A stretch of DNA of 64,000 nt from Glutamicibacter sp. JC586 (lineage in GTDB: Bacteria > Actinomycetota > Actinomycetes > Actinomycetales > Micrococcaceae): the NCBI RefSeq assembly GCF_009805585.1, contig NZ_VHIN01000002.1, positions 434,001 to 498,000 of the forward strand, in the 5' to 3' direction. The notes below the pieces were generated by a model. It ran no database searches. It was not told the DNA's origin and saw nothing but the letters and a program-made list of their open reading frames with translations. This document shows positions 43,277 through 52,031 of this stretch, one piece after another (positions within the stretch are counted from its first letter, which is position 1; each line of letters opens with the position of its first letter). The position numbers and the translations under genes are program-made.

Positions 43277-44833
43277 TTAGCGGGCGCTGATTGCTACGGC
43301 TCGACGTGCCTGAGCGATAACTCGGGCCAAGCCGGTACCTGAAACCCAGGCTCCAACCACGTCGAGCCCGTCCATTGTGTCCAGCGCCCGTTCAAGTTCT
43401 TTGCGACGTTGCATTGCGGCTTCACCTTGTAGCGGCACCATGTCGCTAAAGCGCGAAACGGCACTTCCCAAAACATCATCCCGGTGCAATTGAACACCTA
43501 GAATCTTTGAAGCGTCTTTGATGGCCAACTCGATCAGGGCCTGGTCGTCTCCAGATTCCACGACTGGTTCCGACTCTCCAATACGGCCAACGGACAGACG
43601 CACCACGTGGGTACCTGGCCCGGCCTCGTTGGCGAGCCAAGGCCACTTCGCGGTGGAGTGTGTTAATGCTTTGGCGGTCAGCGGTGCATTCTTATTGACC
43701 AGTACGCCCGAACCGCGCGGTGCGTCATCAAGCTCGGGTTTATCGACGACCAAAATTGCCAGCGCAATGGAATTGGAGGTGTCTTCGGCGCTGATTTGCG
43801 CTTCGGGGTCAAAGAGTGGGTTCAGCAGCTTCAACGCAGCAGCCGCCTCAGTGGCCACAACAACTCGGTCTGCGTGAAGTTCTTGGCCAAGGCTGCACAC
43901 GGTGTATGGCCGGTCGGCCTGTGGGAGATGCTTGATGGCTTCCACCGGAGAATTTCGAACCAGCGCAACGCCGTCTTGGGTCAACTGATCCACGAGCGTG
44001 TCAACCAGCGTGTACATGCCGCCTTCTAGTCCACCGACGCGTGAACCTGCTGGGGCCGAAGCTTGGAGTTTAGCCACAGCACGAGCCAGCGAACCAGTTT
44101 CTTGCATTGCCTGGCGTAGTCCCGGTACGGCAGCATCAATAGAAATCTTGGCCGGATCGGTGGAGTACACCCCATTGATAACCGGCGACACCAGCAGGTC
44201 AAGCACTGCTTGCCCCATCCGGGTACGAACCACCTCGGCGATAGTCAGCTTTTCGGTGGCCCATTTCTTGCTCATGGGCGTAATCAGATCAGCAGCGGCA
44301 CGCACGGTAGCTGCCCGGCCAATGACGTTTCGTACCTCATCGGTACGCACATCACTCGGGATTCCAAGTAATGCGGTGGTAGGCATCGGATGTGCCACAA
44401 TGTCTTGGTTCTCACCTTGAATCATCCAGGCTGACTGTCCCGAAGTCTTTGCGATCTTCTGACCCAACTCCAGTTCGTCGAGGTAAGCGGCAACGCTTCC
44501 ACCACGCTGGGCGAAGGATTCAGCGCCGGCATCAATCTGTAGTCCGGCGACGTGCGCGGTTCGAACGCTACCACCGAAACTGTCATTGGCCTCCAAGACA
44601 GTAACTTCGTGCCCGGTCTGGCGTAGTTCACGGGCAGCCACTAGTCCGGCGATACCACCGCCAATGATCACGGCGTGGGGCACTACCGGCTGAGGTTCAT
44701 CGGCAGGTGTCCTCTTGTTGTGTCGGGATTCGTTGGCCTTGCGTACCTTTTCAAGTAAGCGCACAGCGTGGGCGGCAGGCTGCGTAGCATTCTCAGAACG
44801 CCCTACAGAAGTTGGCGATGATTCCTTACTCAC
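43277..44833 (-). CDS. cgoX: Coproporphyrinogen III oxidase (CgoX, HemY type)
   Basis: 518 residues. An FAD enzyme that oxidises coproporphyrinogen III to coproporphyrin III. A disordered N-terminus (1-50) precedes the dinucleotide-binding motif VIIGGGIAGLVAARELRQTG and VLEANDSFGGSVRT. The C-terminal LPQADRPYTV and GAWVSGTGLARVIAQARRA segments fit the amine-oxidase fold. Homologues were once called protoporphyrinogen oxidase; with ChdC and CpfC present the coproporphyrinogen role is more likely. GTG 44833 is chosen with AGAAGG upstream; GTG or TTG at 44857 is possible. Confidence 0.94.
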   Translation of the reverse strand: MSKESSPTSVGRSENATQPAAHAVRLLEKVRKANESRHNKRTPADEPQPVVPHAVIIGGGIAGLVAARELRQTGHEVTVLEANDSFGGSVRTAHVAGLQIDAGAESFAQRGGSVAAYLDELELGQKIAKTSGQSAWMIQGENQDIVAHPMPTTALLGIPSDVRTDEVRNVIGRAATVRAAADLITPMSKKWATEKLTIAEVVRTRMGQAVLDLLVSPVINGVYSTDPAKISIDAAVPGLRQAMQETGSLARAVAKLQASAPAGSRVGGLEGGMYTLVDTLVDQLTQDGVALVRNSPVEAIKHLPQADRPYTVCSLGQELHADRVVVATEAAAALKLLNPLFDPEAQISAEDTSNSIALAILVVDKPELDDAPRGSGVLVNKNAPLTAKALTHSTAKWPWLANEAGPGTHVVRLSVGRIGESEPVVESGDDQALIELAIKDASKILGVQLHRDDVLGSAVSRFSDMVPLQGEAAMQRRKELERALDTMDGLDVVGAWVSGTGLARVIAQARRAVAISAR

Positions 44834-44932
44834 GTACTTAGCACCTTCTACCTTCACACATTGCAGCGATTACCTTGGGTTGGGGCCTGATCCCTTAACC
44901 CAAGGCATTACTCCCAGCTTAGACCCGTTGAA

Positions 44933-45988
44933 TTACAGTGAGTGAATGAGCTCTACCACTTTGCTCAACACCGTCGGGTCCGTAGTTGGTGGGACGCCGT
45001 GACCCAGATTTAGCACATGGCCACGAGCCTGCTTACCCGCTTCAACTACTTCGCGCACGTGTGCCTCTAATACTTCCCACGGGGCAGTCAGTAGCGCCGG
45101 GTCAATATTGCCCTGAACCGAAACATCCTGACCCAAGCGGCCGATGGCGGTTTCTAGTGGAATTCGGTAATCCACGCCAACGGTGTCCACGCCAATATCG
45201 CGCATAGCGGTCAGCAGTTCCCCGGTGCCGGTACCGAAGTGGATCAGTGGAACGCCTAGGTCCCGCACGAAGTCCAAAGCCTGCGAAGAGTAAGGGGCAA
45301 CAAACTTTTCGTAGTCTGGCAGTGACAGGGATCCTGCCCACGAGTCAAAGAGCTGCGCGGCCGACGCGCCTGCTTCAACCTGTGCCCGCAAGAACTTACC
45401 CGAGGCATCCGCTGCCCAGCGCATCAGCCCGTCCCACACCTCTGGGTCTGAATGCATCATGGTGCGTGGGCCAAGGTGATCGCGGCTTGGCTTACCCTCG
45501 ACCATGTAGGCAGCGACGGTAAATGGGGCGCCGGCAAAACCGATCAGTGGGGTGGAGCCAAGTTCCGCAACAGTCAGACGCACCGCTTCACGAATTGGTT
45601 CTAAGGACTCATCGGTGAGTTCTGGAAGTGCAGCAACCTGCTGGGCGGTGCGGATGGGGGTGTCAAGTACTGGGCCAACGCCCGGGACGATGTCCACACC
45701 AATTCCTGCCAGACGCAGCGGGATGACAATGTCTGAGAAGAAGATGCCTGCATCCACCTTGTGACGGCGTACCGGCTGCAAGGTGATCTCGCTGGCCATC
45801 GCTGGATCCAGGCATGAATCAAGCATGCTGACGCCTTCGCGCAGCTTAAGATACTCCGGCAGCGAGCGGCCAGCTTGGCGCATGAACCATACTGGGTGAT
45901 GCGAGGGCGTTTTGCCCGTCAAAGCTTGGATCAAAGCGGAATCTTGGGTACGTCCATCAAGCATCGGATGGTTCTGCGACAGGGTCAT
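44933..45988 (-). CDS. hemE: Uroporphyrinogen decarboxylase
   Basis: 351 residues, TIM barrel. It removes four acetate carboxyls from uroporphyrinogen III to give coproporphyrinogen III. The N-terminal PVWFMRQAGRSLPEY and the following FFSDIVIPL are the family signatures; GFAGAPFTVAAYMVEG and LNLGHGVPPTTDP are present. It is the first gene of the minus-strand hem cluster and is divergent from hemA, with 147 bp between starts. No ribosome binding site is seen before ATG 45988. The gap of 99 bp to cgoX is the largest in the cluster. Confidence 0.97.
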   Translation of the reverse strand: MTLSQNHPMLDGRTQDSALIQALTGKTPSHHPVWFMRQAGRSLPEYLKLREGVSMLDSCLDPAMASEITLQPVRRHKVDAGIFFSDIVIPLRLAGIGVDIVPGVGPVLDTPIRTAQQVAALPELTDESLEPIREAVRLTVAELGSTPLIGFAGAPFTVAAYMVEGKPSRDHLGPRTMMHSDPEVWDGLMRWAADASGKFLRAQVEAGASAAQLFDSWAGSLSLPDYEKFVAPYSSQALDFVRDLGVPLIHFGTGTGELLTAMRDIGVDTVGVDYRIPLETAIGRLGQDVSVQGNIDPALLTAPWEVLEAHVREVVEAGKQARGHVLNLGHGVPPTTDPTVLSKVVELIHSL

Positions 45989-46047
45989 ACTCTAATTCTG
46001 CCAAGTCTTGAGATTAAAGCCCATTCAGAACGTTCGCCCGCAGGTGA

Positions 46048-46094
46048 AGGTGAGCAACCTAACCCCCTAAAACGGCCCCGATTTAGGCTCACCT
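46048..46094. promoter_or_regulatory. Inverted repeat in the hemE/hemA intergenic region
   Basis: AGGTGAGcaaCCTAA (46048-46062) pairs with TTAGGCTCACCT (46083-46094), with a 3-nt bulge in the left arm. A second overlapping pair is GCAGGTGA/TCACCTGC at 46040-46047 and 46089-46096. The right arm ends a few bases before the hemA -35 box, the place expected of an operator. It shares half-site bases with iron-regulator (DtxR/IdeR) boxes but is not a good match. Confidence 0.45.
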
Positions 46095-46097
46095 GCA

Positions 46098-46126
46098 TTG
46101 TTTGCCTGAGCGTTCCGTCTTATTCT
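46098..46126 (+). promoter_or_regulatory. hemA promoter
   Basis: TTGTTT (46098-46103), a 17-bp spacer and TATTCT (46121-46126). The hemA GTG at 46136 is only 9 nt after the -10 box, so the mRNA has a leader of a few nucleotides at most. Confidence 0.6.
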
Positions 46127-46135
46127 GGGGACACT

Positions 46136-47476
46136 GTGGTTTTCTTATCTCTTGTCGCTTCGCATTCGCAGCTCGATCTTGAGACCGTCGCGCAAATTAG
46201 CGCTTCGGCCGACGGGCTGGCAGCTGCCTCCGTTAACGGTTCGGCAGCCATCAATGGTGCCGTCGTTCTAGCAACCTGCAACCGTTTCGAGGTGTATGCG
46301 GATGTTGAACAAGTTGATGATGCTACCGATCACCTAGTCAATAAGCTTGCCGAGACCACCGATCTCTCCCCCGATTTTTTGGCTCGCCATTTGACCAGTC
46401 TTGAAGGCGAACCAGTTATTGAGCATCTCTTCTCGGTGGGTGCTGGTCTGGATTCAGCTGTTGTTGGTGAACGCGAAATCGCCGGACAGGTCCGACGCGC
46501 ACTGACTCAGGCACAGACCGAAAAAACCACCACAAGCAACCTCACCCGTTTGTTCCAAAACGCCACCCGGGCTGCCAAAGATGTCGGCTCACACACGGAT
46601 CTAGGAACGCAAGGCAAGTCGGTCGTATCCGTAGCCTTGGACCTCGCCGAAGAGCTCATGTCTGGCGATCGTGATTGGTCGGAGCAAGACGTGGTCCTGT
46701 TCGGCACCGGTTCCTATGCCGGAGCCACCATGGCACTGTTGAAGGAGCGGGGCGTCAAACGCGTTTCCGTGTACTCCCATTCGGGCCGCGCCGCTGATTT
46801 CACCACGAAGCGTTCGGGTTTCCCCCTAACGGACGAACTTTTGCCTCAGGCATTACGTGAGGCTGACATCATTGTTGGCTGTTCCGGTGGTGGACACCAA
46901 ATCTCGCGCGCCGAGCTTGAAACCCCACGAGTCAAGAATCACCCGTTGATCGCCATCGACATGGCCCTAACTCACGACTTTGATCCAACCTTGGTTGAAC
47001 TGCCAGATACCGAGTTGATCACTCTTGAATCTGTGCGAATGGCAGCTCCTACCGAACAAGCCATGGCCGTGCATGCAGCCAGCCGCATCGTGAAGAAAGC
47101 GACGGCCGAATTTGCGGCGGCTCAACGTGAGCGTGAAGCAGACTTCGCGATTGTTGCCTTGCGCCAACACACCAAAGCGGTCCTCGATCAGGAAATCGCC
47201 AAGGTACGTGCACAGCACGGTTGTACGGCCGCGGCCGAAGAAGTGGAGCTGGCAATGCGACGCATGGTTCGCCAGCTTCTGCATGTTCCAACCATCCGTG
47301 CCCGCGAACTCGCTGGTGAAGGTCGCACCGACGAATATGTCTCGGCGCTAGAGACTTTGTACGGTATTGAACTGGACGAGCCGCAGGTCAACCCGTTGAC
47401 CCAGGTCCCGGAAGTGCAAGAGACCAGCGCCCAGTCAGCCACCTGCCCGGTCACCGACGAAGCAAAATCGGCATAA
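46136..47476 (+). CDS. hemA: Glutamyl-tRNA reductase
   Basis: 446 residues. It reduces glutamyl-tRNA to glutamate-1-semialdehyde, the first committed step of the C5 heme route. The catalytic Cys48 is in VVLATCNRFEVY. The NADPH-binding region has VVLFGTGSYAGATMALL, and the C-terminal dimerisation helices include RRMVRQLLHVPTIRARELA. The frame is open to 45875, but GTG 46136 (MVFLSLVASHSQ) matches the family N-terminus and sits just after a good promoter. It is divergent from the other eight hem genes, and its product feeds HemL. Confidence 0.96.
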   Translation: MVFLSLVASHSQLDLETVAQISASADGLAAASVNGSAAINGAVVLATCNRFEVYADVEQVDDATDHLVNKLAETTDLSPDFLARHLTSLEGEPVIEHLFSVGAGLDSAVVGEREIAGQVRRALTQAQTEKTTTSNLTRLFQNATRAAKDVGSHTDLGTQGKSVVSVALDLAEELMSGDRDWSEQDVVLFGTGSYAGATMALLKERGVKRVSVYSHSGRAADFTTKRSGFPLTDELLPQALREADIIVGCSGGGHQISRAELETPRVKNHPLIAIDMALTHDFDPTLVELPDTELITLESVRMAAPTEQAMAVHAASRIVKKATAEFAAAQREREADFAIVALRQHTKAVLDQEIAKVRAQHGCTAAAEEVELAMRRMVRQLLHVPTIRARELAGEGRTDEYVSALETLYGIELDEPQVNPLTQVPEVQETSAQSATCPVTDEAKSA

Positions 47477-47613
47477 TTAATCCTCGCTTCCTGATTTACA
47501 GTTCTGCATTCCTAGTCAAAGCATGGAATACTACTTCCAGATAGATCTCTGCGCTCAATTGAGAAATTGAACGGGTAAAAGATCGCGCAGTAGCTGGAAA
47601 GGCCGGATTTGAT

Positions 47614-48237
47614 ATGACGGAACTTGAAAATAGCAAAGGTGCCCGCCCACAGCGGATGCCTCGTGAGGCACGGCGTCAACAGCTATTGCAGGCAGCACAC
47701 CGAGTTTTCGTAGCTCATGGATACCATGGCGCCTCCATGGATGAAATCGCTGAGGTGGCGTTGGTTTCAAAACCCGTGCTATACCAGCACTTCCCCGGCA
47801 AGCGCGAACTCTATCTCGCCCTACTGGACTCCCACTTGGCTGATTTCAGCAAGAAGCTCGAAGATGCCATCAGCTCGACAACCGATAACCGCCAGCGCGT
47901 GTTCGCAACCATCAACACGTATTACAGCTATATCAAGAGTGAATCTCAGGCTTACCGTCTCATTTTTGAATCAGATGTCTTGGCCGATCAGCTGATCGCT
48001 GGCCGCATTGAGCGCTTCAATAACAAACTGGCTTCTTCCATCGCGCGCGTTGTCGTCAAAGACACCGACATGAGTGAAGCCGAGGGCCTTCTGGCTGGTC
48101 GTGCACTGGCCGGATTGTCCCAGGTTTCCGCTCGATATTGGGCTTCCACCGATGATCCGGTAGACCAGGAAACCGCCGTTGATTTGATCTCGCGTTTAGC
48201 TTGGCGCGGAATTTCGCAGTTCCCCAAGGAAAACTAG
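47614..48237 (+). CDS. TetR-family transcriptional regulator
   Basis: 207 residues. The N-terminal HTH is clear: RRQQLLQAAHRVFVAHGYHG, then MDEIAEVALVSKPVLYQHFPGKRELYLALL (split in two; helix-turn-helix about residues 20-65). The C-terminal ligand/dimer domain is helical. ATG 47614 is the first codon matching the family start. It is followed 64 bp later by the DUF3107 gene on the same strand; this TetR-DUF3107 pair is also found in mycobacteria (from memory Rv3208-Rv3208A). The ligand and target genes are unknown. Confidence 0.92.
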   Translation: MTELENSKGARPQRMPREARRQQLLQAAHRVFVAHGYHGASMDEIAEVALVSKPVLYQHFPGKRELYLALLDSHLADFSKKLEDAISSTTDNRQRVFATINTYYSYIKSESQAYRLIFESDVLADQLIAGRIERFNNKLASSIARVVVKDTDMSEAEGLLAGRALAGLSQVSARYWASTDDPVDQETAVDLISRLAWRGISQFPKEN

Positions 48238-48301
48238 CTAAATTAGTCTTCAGAGGACCCATACGGGACACCTAAATCGTTCGAGAGGATCAGCGACAAT
48301 C

Positions 48302-48523
48302 ATGGAAATCCGCATTGGCATTCAGAATGTAGCCCGCGAAGTTGTACTTGAATCCGAGCTCAGCAACGCAGAAGTCAACGACCTGGTCGCGAAGGCTATT
48401 GCCGACGGTAGCGTTTTGGCACTAAAGGATCCTAAGGGCCGCGAGGTCTTGGTGCCTTCCGCTGGCATCGCTTACGTTGAAGTTGGCCCAGAAGAAGTTC
48501 GTCGCGTCGGCTTCGCCCAGTAA
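48302..48523 (+). CDS. DUF3107 family small protein
   Basis: 73 residues, the usual size for DUF3107, a small actinobacterial family (mycobacterial TB9.4, from memory). The sequence MEIRIGIQNVAREV and IAYVEVGPEEVRRVGF are typical. No transmembrane segment or known catalytic motif. ATG 48302 has GAGAGGA upstream. It lies between the TetR gene and a terminator, so the two are likely one operon. Function unknown. Confidence 0.92.
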   Translation: MEIRIGIQNVAREVVLESELSNAEVNDLVAKAIADGSVLALKDPKGREVLVPSAGIAYVEVGPEEVRRVGFAQ

Positions 48524-48559
48524 AGCACAAACTTCGTTTGGCGCTCGGCGCCTGAGGTG

Positions 48560-48600
48560 AAATGGCTGGTATTCCGTTCTCGGGACACCAGCCATTTTTT
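48560..48600 (+). terminator. Intrinsic terminator after the DUF3107 gene
   Basis: A 10-11 bp stem AAATGGCTGGT/ACCAGCCATTT with a 16-nt loop and six T residues. Confidence 0.9.
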
Positions 48601-48647
48601 GCGCCGTAATGGTGATTTACTTCACTAATTTGTGGTACTGCTAAAGG

Positions 48648-50102
48648 GTGACCCAACCACGAATTCGCAGCCCACGTCCAGCACCTACTCCAGACTTGGC
48701 CGAGCTGTTGCTCGGACTGGAAACCGAGTTTGACGTCCCTGCGCCCTTTGACCAGCAGACTCTTGCAGCTGCCGAGGCCGCCGTAGCCAACCTCGATTTG
48801 CCAGAGCATGACGCCACCAACATTCCATTCTTCACCATTGATCCCGAAGGTGCCACAGACCTAGATCAGGCGATGTATCTGGAAAAAGACGAGTCTGGCT
48901 ATGTCGTCAATTACGCGATCGCTGATGTTCCCGCTTTTGTGGAACTAGGTAGCAAACTCGATGACGTTGCACGCCAGCGCGGTCAGACTTTCTACCTGCC
49001 ACACCGCAAGATTTCTTTGCATCCCCCGTTAATCTCCGAAGATCAAGGCTCCCTCCTCCCGAATGAGGTCCGCCCGGCATTCCACTGGAGAATGACCCTT
49101 GATACCCAGGCAGCGCTAGTCAATGTTGAGCTGAGCAGAGCTCGTATAAAGTCACGGGCGCAGCTGGATTACGCGTCGGCTCAGAAGAGCTTGGATGGCT
49201 CCAGTAAAGATCAGCAACTAGAATTGCTCGCCGAGATTGGTGCACTACGAACACAGCAAGAACAGTCTCGTGGGGGCGCCTCGCTGACACTGCCCGATCA
49301 AGAGATAGAAGAGACATCTAACGGATACAAACTCGTAAGCCGAGTCCCTTTGCCCCTGGAAAATCACAACGCTCAGATCTCTTTGCTAACTGGCATCGCC
49401 GCGGCGCAGCTTATGCTCAAGGCAGGGGTCGGAATTCTTCGAACGATGCCCAAGCCCGAAGACAAGGCATTAACAGACTTCCGTACACAGACCCAGCTGC
49501 TTGGACACCCATGGGATGAGAAGACCAGCTACGGCCAGTACCTGCACACCTTGGATGTCAGCGATCCGAAACAACTGGTGATCATGCACCGAGCGGCATC
49601 GCTATTCCGTGGGGCAGACTATCAGGTCATCAATTCTCAGCCGGAGGAAGAACTCATCCAGGCGGCTTTGGCTTCACCCTACGCACATACGACCGCTCCA
49701 CTGCGCCGCTTGGTGGATCGCTTTGTCCTTTTGACCTGCAGCATATTGACCGAAAATCAGAACATCCCTGACCAGCTGAGAACAGCATTGGAAGAGCTTC
49801 CCGAACTTATGCGCTCAAGCTCTGCAGCAGCCAATCGGGTCAACAAAGCTGCCCTAGATCTCATGGAGGCGGTTCTCTTACAGCACCGTGTCGGCGAAGA
49901 GTTCCAGGCCATCGTGGTGCAAGGTCAACGAGCCGACCCAGAATCTAAGGGGGCCAACGGGCAGCTTCAGCTGGTGGACTTGCCGGTCACCGGCAGCTTC
50001 TCCGGACCCGGCGAACCTGGCACCTTGGTCACCGCCAAGCTAGTGCTCGCAGATCCGACGAAGCGTCAGATTAGCTTTGAAATCGTGGTCCAAAACTCCT
50101 AA
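48648..50102 (+). CDS. RNB-domain (RNase II/R family) ribonuclease, actinobacterial type
   Basis: 484 residues. The RNB exonuclease domain begins at FFTIDPEGATDLDQAMYLE and includes FYLPHRKISLHPPLISE, and SPYAHTTAPLRRLVDRFVLL. No cold-shock domains precede it, and a C-terminal S1-like strand region is short, so this is smaller than RNase II or R. The active-site block reads DLDQA where E. coli RNase II has DLDDA (Asp210 equivalent is Gln); the same change occurs in other actinobacterial members I recall. GTG 48648 is the start; AAAGG touches it. It should degrade RNA 3'-5'. Confidence 0.88.
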   Translation: MTQPRIRSPRPAPTPDLAELLLGLETEFDVPAPFDQQTLAAAEAAVANLDLPEHDATNIPFFTIDPEGATDLDQAMYLEKDESGYVVNYAIADVPAFVELGSKLDDVARQRGQTFYLPHRKISLHPPLISEDQGSLLPNEVRPAFHWRMTLDTQAALVNVELSRARIKSRAQLDYASAQKSLDGSSKDQQLELLAEIGALRTQQEQSRGGASLTLPDQEIEETSNGYKLVSRVPLPLENHNAQISLLTGIAAAQLMLKAGVGILRTMPKPEDKALTDFRTQTQLLGHPWDEKTSYGQYLHTLDVSDPKQLVIMHRAASLFRGADYQVINSQPEEELIQAALASPYAHTTAPLRRLVDRFVLLTCSILTENQNIPDQLRTALEELPELMRSSSAAANRVNKAALDLMEAVLLQHRVGEEFQAIVVQGQRADPESKGANGQLQLVDLPVTGSFSGPGEPGTLVTAKLVLADPTKRQISFEIVVQNS

Positions 50103-50354
50103 CCCAAGGTTTTTGACTAAAACCCGCTATGCTTGGGCTATTAGAAAATAGGATGCCCGATCGCAATGGGCTGAGAAATAAAACAGTATCTTGGTGGCTT
50201 CCCAGCGGTCACCATCCCATAGGTGAATGAAATTCTCCTAAGTGAAACGACGCGATCGGCTCCGCTGGAATAGCACAGCACGTTGAGCTCACAACAACAA
50301 ATGTTGCAGGTTCACCACACTGCTGGGCCCACATGAAACGAGAACATTAATATC

Positions 50355-51980
50355 GTGACTGACACGACTGTGGCAGCCGTAGCTGCCGAAACCCTAGATA
50401 CCGAGAACGTCGAAGCTGCACCGCAGCAGAGCTTTGCTGACCTCAAGGTCCGTTCAGACATTGTCGCTTCCCTTTCAGAAGCCGGGATCGAATATCCCTT
50501 CCCCATCCAGGCACTCACCCTTCCGGTTGCTTTGGGTGGAAATGACATCATTGGTCAGGCCAAGACCGGTACCGGTAAGACCCTTGGCTTTGGTATCCCT
50601 GCATTGCAGCGTGTGATCCGAGAAGGCGACAAGGGCTACGAAGGTCTTGAATTCCCGGGTGCACCGCAGGCACTGATCGTCGCTCCAACGCGTGAGCTAG
50701 CCATTCAGGTTGGTTCCGACTTGGCGCAGGCGTCCAAGCACTCGAACATCCGCATCACCACCATCTACGGTGGCCGCCCTTACGAAGAGCAGATCAATGC
50801 CCTCAAGGCCGGCACTGACGTGATCGTTGGAACCCCAGGCCGTCTGATCGACCTGAATCGTCAGCGCGTGCTGAACCTTAAGCAGGTACGCACCGTTGTG
50901 CTCGATGAAGCTGACGAAATGCTGGATTTGGGTTTCCTTCCCGACGTAGAGCGTATCCTCGCTGCCCTGCCTCCTGTACGCCAGGCCATGCTGTTCTCGG
51001 CCACCATGCCCGGCGCTGTGATCACCATGGCTCGTCGTTACATGACCCGCCCGACCCACATTCGTGCGCAGGATCCGGGAGACGACGACTCGCTGACCAA
51101 GCGCAATATCCGTCAGCTGGTTTACCGCGCCCACAACATGGACAAAGACGAGATGGTTGCCCGCCTACTGCAGGCTGAAGGCCGTGGCAAGACCATCATC
51201 TTCACCCAGACCAAGCGTTCAGCGGCCAAGCTCTCTGACGAGCTCGTAGATCGAGGCTTCAACGCTGGTTCCTTGCACGGTGATTTGGGCCAGGGCGCTC
51301 GTGAACAGGCATTGAAAGCTTTCCGCTCCGGCAAGGTCGAAATCCTGGTTGCTACCGATGTCGCCGCCCGTGGTATCGATGTTGATGACGTTACCCATGT
51401 GGTCAATCTGCAGTGCCCAGATGACGAGAACACCTATCTACACCGCGTTGGACGTACCGGTCGTGCTGGCAATACCGGCACCGCGGTGACTTTTGTTGAT
51501 TGGGATTCGGTTCCCCGCTGGTCACTGATCAACAAAGCTCTAGGGTTAAACGTTCCAGAGCCAGTGGAGACCTACTCCTCGTCGCCTCATTTCTTCACGG
51601 ACCTGAACATTCCTAAGGGAACCAAGGGCCGCTTGCCACGAGCAAAGAAGGCTGCCGCTGCGGAAGGTGAAGGTTCAGAGCGTCGCGAAGATTCGCAGCG
51701 CACTCCTCGTCGTCGCAACAATTCACGAACCCGCACCCGTACCGTGAATGGCCAGCAACGCGAACAGCGCACAGAAAACAACGCCGGTAACGAGCAAGAG
51801 GGTTCACGTCACGGTCACTCCAAGGGCAAGCAGGACCGCCCGGCACGTGAGAACGAACGTCATCGCGAATCGCACCAGGCCAACGATTCCGCTCAAACGG
51901 GCTCAGATGCGCCGGCACAGGAACGTCGTCGCCGTCCGCGTCGTCGTACCCGTAGCACCGATGCAGGTGGACAGGACTAG
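50355..51980 (+). CDS. DEAD-box ATP-dependent RNA helicase
   Basis: 541 residues. All DEAD-box motifs are visible: Q-motif (YPFPIQALTLPVALGG), Walker A AKTGTGKT at 69-76, PTRELAIQ, VLDEADEMLDLGF, SAT (FSATMPG), and the second RecA domain ending HRVGRTGRAGNTG. The C-terminal ~150 residues are Arg/Ser/Gln/Asp-rich and disordered (RRREDSQRTPRRRNN, RRRRPRRRTRS), an RNA-binding tail. It unwinds RNA in ribosome assembly or mRNA decay; a pairing with the upstream RNB ribonuclease is possible. GTG 50355 follows a 252-bp intergenic region with no clear ribosome binding site. Confidence 0.94.
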   Translation: MTDTTVAAVAAETLDTENVEAAPQQSFADLKVRSDIVASLSEAGIEYPFPIQALTLPVALGGNDIIGQAKTGTGKTLGFGIPALQRVIREGDKGYEGLEFPGAPQALIVAPTRELAIQVGSDLAQASKHSNIRITTIYGGRPYEEQINALKAGTDVIVGTPGRLIDLNRQRVLNLKQVRTVVLDEADEMLDLGFLPDVERILAALPPVRQAMLFSATMPGAVITMARRYMTRPTHIRAQDPGDDDSLTKRNIRQLVYRAHNMDKDEMVARLLQAEGRGKTIIFTQTKRSAAKLSDELVDRGFNAGSLHGDLGQGAREQALKAFRSGKVEILVATDVAARGIDVDDVTHVVNLQCPDDENTYLHRVGRTGRAGNTGTAVTFVDWDSVPRWSLINKALGLNVPEPVETYSSSPHFFTDLNIPKGTKGRLPRAKKAAAAEGEGSERREDSQRTPRRRNNSRTRTRTVNGQQREQRTENNAGNEQEGSRHGHSKGKQDRPARENERHRESHQANDSAQTGSDAPAQERRRRPRRRTRSTDAGGQD

Positions 51981-52031
51981 TTTCTAGTCCCACCAGTTAG
52001 TTCGTTCTTCCGAAAGGAATCTAAGCCAGCG

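Noticed and set aside
46048-46094. DtxR/IdeR iron box at the hem locus
   Set aside because: Only about 11-12 of 19 positions agree with the consensus and the left half is poor, so the site is reported only as an uncharacterised inverted repeat.
50103-50354. Regulatory leader (cold-shock-like) before the DEAD-box helicase
   Set aside because: The 252-bp region has a TTGACT and several AT-rich boxes but no convincing promoter pair, riboswitch or attenuator that I can support by eye.
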